NCBI GenBank assembly: GCA_031555175.1
Contig: JAVBUP010000017.1
Span: 1-33,613 of the forward strand
DNA: 33,613 bases
Source: JAVBUP01 sp031555175
GTDB lineage: Bacteria > Bacillota_I > Bacilli_A > Erysipelotrichales > Coprobacillaceae
Direction of reading: 5' to 3'
The translations under genes were made by a program, and so were the position numbers. Below are positions 33,028 through 33,613 of the stretch, piece by piece (the first letter of the stretch is position 1; each line of letters opens with the position of its first letter). The notes below the pieces were generated by a model. That model was given only the letters and a program-made list of their open reading frames with translations, did not search any database and was not told the DNA's origin.

Positions 33028-33414
33028 ATGCGTAAAAAGATTGTTCTGTGCTTATCACTTTTAGTTGTGTTGCAAGCCGTTATTATTTGTATTATGTATT
33101 CTAATAGCCGTGCTCATAAATATGATTTTAATGGTACTTATACATTAGATAATCGAGGCATAGTGACTTTTTCAGTTTTCACTTCAGAAAATAAATATTA
33201 TATTTATGATTATACGAATTATCTTTCTATGGACATTTATACTAGTCAAGGCACTTATATTGAGATTAACGATAATACGATTTTACTGATTGGAGGACAA
33301 TTAGACCACTATATCATTTCATTAGATGATGATGAACAGCTAATTATTCATGATTATAATGCTAATAAATCAATCTATTATAGAATAAGCGATTATCCAA
33401 TGATTGCTGAGTAA
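33028..33414 (+). CDS. Small membrane-anchored extracytoplasmic protein, function unknown
   Basis: A 128-residue protein with one N-terminal hydrophobic segment (IVLCLSLLVVLQAVIICIMY, about 5-24), then a soluble domain rich in Tyr, Asp and Ile. The soluble part (FNGTYTLDNRGIVTFSVFTS, then NKYYIYDY and LDDDEQLIIHDYNANKSIYY) looks like a small all-beta sandwich facing outside. I do not recognise the family. ATG 33028 follows GAAAGGAG at nine bases; an earlier in-frame GTG at 33010 lies upstream of that site and is rejected. TTATCA and TACAAT at 17-base spacing upstream (about 32967-32995) may be its promoter. Confidence 0.7.
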   Translation: MRKKIVLCLSLLVVLQAVIICIMYSNSRAHKYDFNGTYTLDNRGIVTFSVFTSENKYYIYDYTNYLSMDIYTSQGTYIEINDNTILLIGGQLDHYIISLDDDEQLIIHDYNANKSIYYRISDYPMIAE

Positions 33415-33444
33415 GCACTGCAATATATATATTTATTAAAAATT

Positions 33445-33478
33445 AAAACTCTAGGAGAATATCTTTTCCTAGAGTTTT
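33445..33478. terminator. Terminator ahead of the IS element, probably bidirectional
   Basis: AAAACTCTAGG (33445-33455) and CCTAGAGTTTT (33468-33478) are perfect complements; A and T arms would serve both strands. Confidence 0.75.
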
Positions 33479-33534
33479 CCTTAATTCAAAATTGAACCGC
33501 ACCACAGAGGTGTGGTTTTTTTGATATAATAAAA

Positions 33535-33559
33535 GAGCTCACCCGACGAAAAGGAGCTC
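33535..33559 (+). promoter_or_regulatory. Hairpin covering the transposase ribosome site
   Basis: Two copies of the self-complementary GAGCTC (33535-33540 and 33554-33559) can pair around a 13-base loop. The right copy overlaps the AAGGAG ribosome site (33551-33556). TATAAT at 33525-33530 may be the -10. Confidence 0.5.
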
Positions 33560-33561
33560 AT

Positions 33562-33613
33562 ATGAATTATAAACAAATAGATGATAAAAAGAAAGCCCAG
33601 ATAGATATTTTAT
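33562..33613 (+). CDS. IS30-family transposase, N-terminal fragment at the window edge
   Basis: Only 17 codons are inside the window: MNYKQIDDKKKAQIDIL. The spacing of Tyr, Lys and the hydrophobic positions fits the first helix of the HTH_38 domain of IS30 transposases (pattern YKxLxxxxRxxIxxLL). AAGGAG precedes the ATG by five bases. The gene continues outside the window. Confidence 0.55.
   Translation, partial: MNYKQIDDKKKAQIDIL

Larger units (their letters stand above)
33483..33613 (+). mobile_element. Left end of an IS30-like insertion sequence, cut by the window edge
   Basis: A sharp change in style after the terminator marks the element. A GAACCGCACC stretch (33494-33503) typical, from memory, of IS30-family ends is followed by the transposase start. 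CCGCACC (33497-33503) pairs with GGTGTGG (33509-33515) and is followed by seven T. This is a hairpin that would stop outside transcription from entering. The exact left boundary and the target duplication cannot be fixed without the right end. Confidence 0.55.

Noticed and set aside
1..33613. CRISPR array, tRNA, rRNA or tmRNA genes
   Set aside because: I saw no regularly spaced repeats, no cloverleaf with CCA-proximal stems and no rRNA sequence on either strand. The T-box regions are tRNA-binding leaders, not tRNA genes.

Overview
The window is about 33.6 kb of AT-rich bacterial chromosome. It looks like a low-GC Bacillota of the class Bacilli, possibly from the Erysipelotrichia end. The reasons are T-box leaders on tRNA synthetase genes, EzrA, ComN, a YrzE/YrbG/SpoVB-like cluster, extended -10 promoters (TGnTATAAT), strong AGGAGG ribosome sites and an LPxTG-type surface protein. 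Genus cannot be assigned from the sequence alone. Most of the window is core genome; the accessory part is the last ~3 kb.

Layout: (1) 1-5.6 kb: a structured leader and the magnesium channel gene mgtE, then pnp, maf and an ATP-type phosphofructokinase with its own promoter and a strong terminator. (2) 5.6-9.9 kb: a leucine T-box and leuS, an endonuclease/exonuclease/phosphatase-fold protein, and a small lipoprotein whose mRNA would begin with a perfect hairpin. (3) 9.9-12.9 kb: rpsD on the minus strand with a long structured leader, divergent ezrA, and a small unknown gene. (4) 12.9-20.3 kb: yrzE, a DUF421 gene, a SpoVB-like flippase, comN, a short recJ, apt and bifunctional rel. (5) 20.3-23.7 kb: two ABC half-exporters, the second with an abnormal last membrane segment. 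(6) 23.8-30.6 kb: a histidine T-box and hisS, then aspS, an M24 aminopeptidase, an alpha/beta hydrolase and two tandem paralogous GNAT acetyltransferases. All are packed closely or overlapping. (7) 30.6-33.6 kb: a small Cys-rich helical protein, a short ribbon-helix-helix regulator divergent from an LPPTG-anchored beta-helix surface protein, a small membrane-anchored protein, and the left end of an IS30-like element that runs off the window.

The yrzE-DUF421-spoVB-comN-recJ-apt-rel-hisS-aspS order matches what I recall of the Bacillus subtilis chromosome. secDF is missing, and the ABC pair sits where B. subtilis has dtd and lytH. The shared themes are translation and its control (two T-boxes, S4 leader, Rel, PNPase, three synthetases), envelope and division (EzrA, flippase, LPPTG protein) and nucleotide housekeeping (Maf, Apt, RecJ).

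I found no clear-cut new multi-gene system. The best leads are the mgtE leader (promoter-proximal palindrome, long hairpin and overlapping small ORF, with no recognisable M-box), the divergent RHH regulator/surface-protein pair, the tandem two-domain acetyltransferases, the eight-G tract at a ribosome site, and the damaged-looking membrane segment of the second ABC protein.
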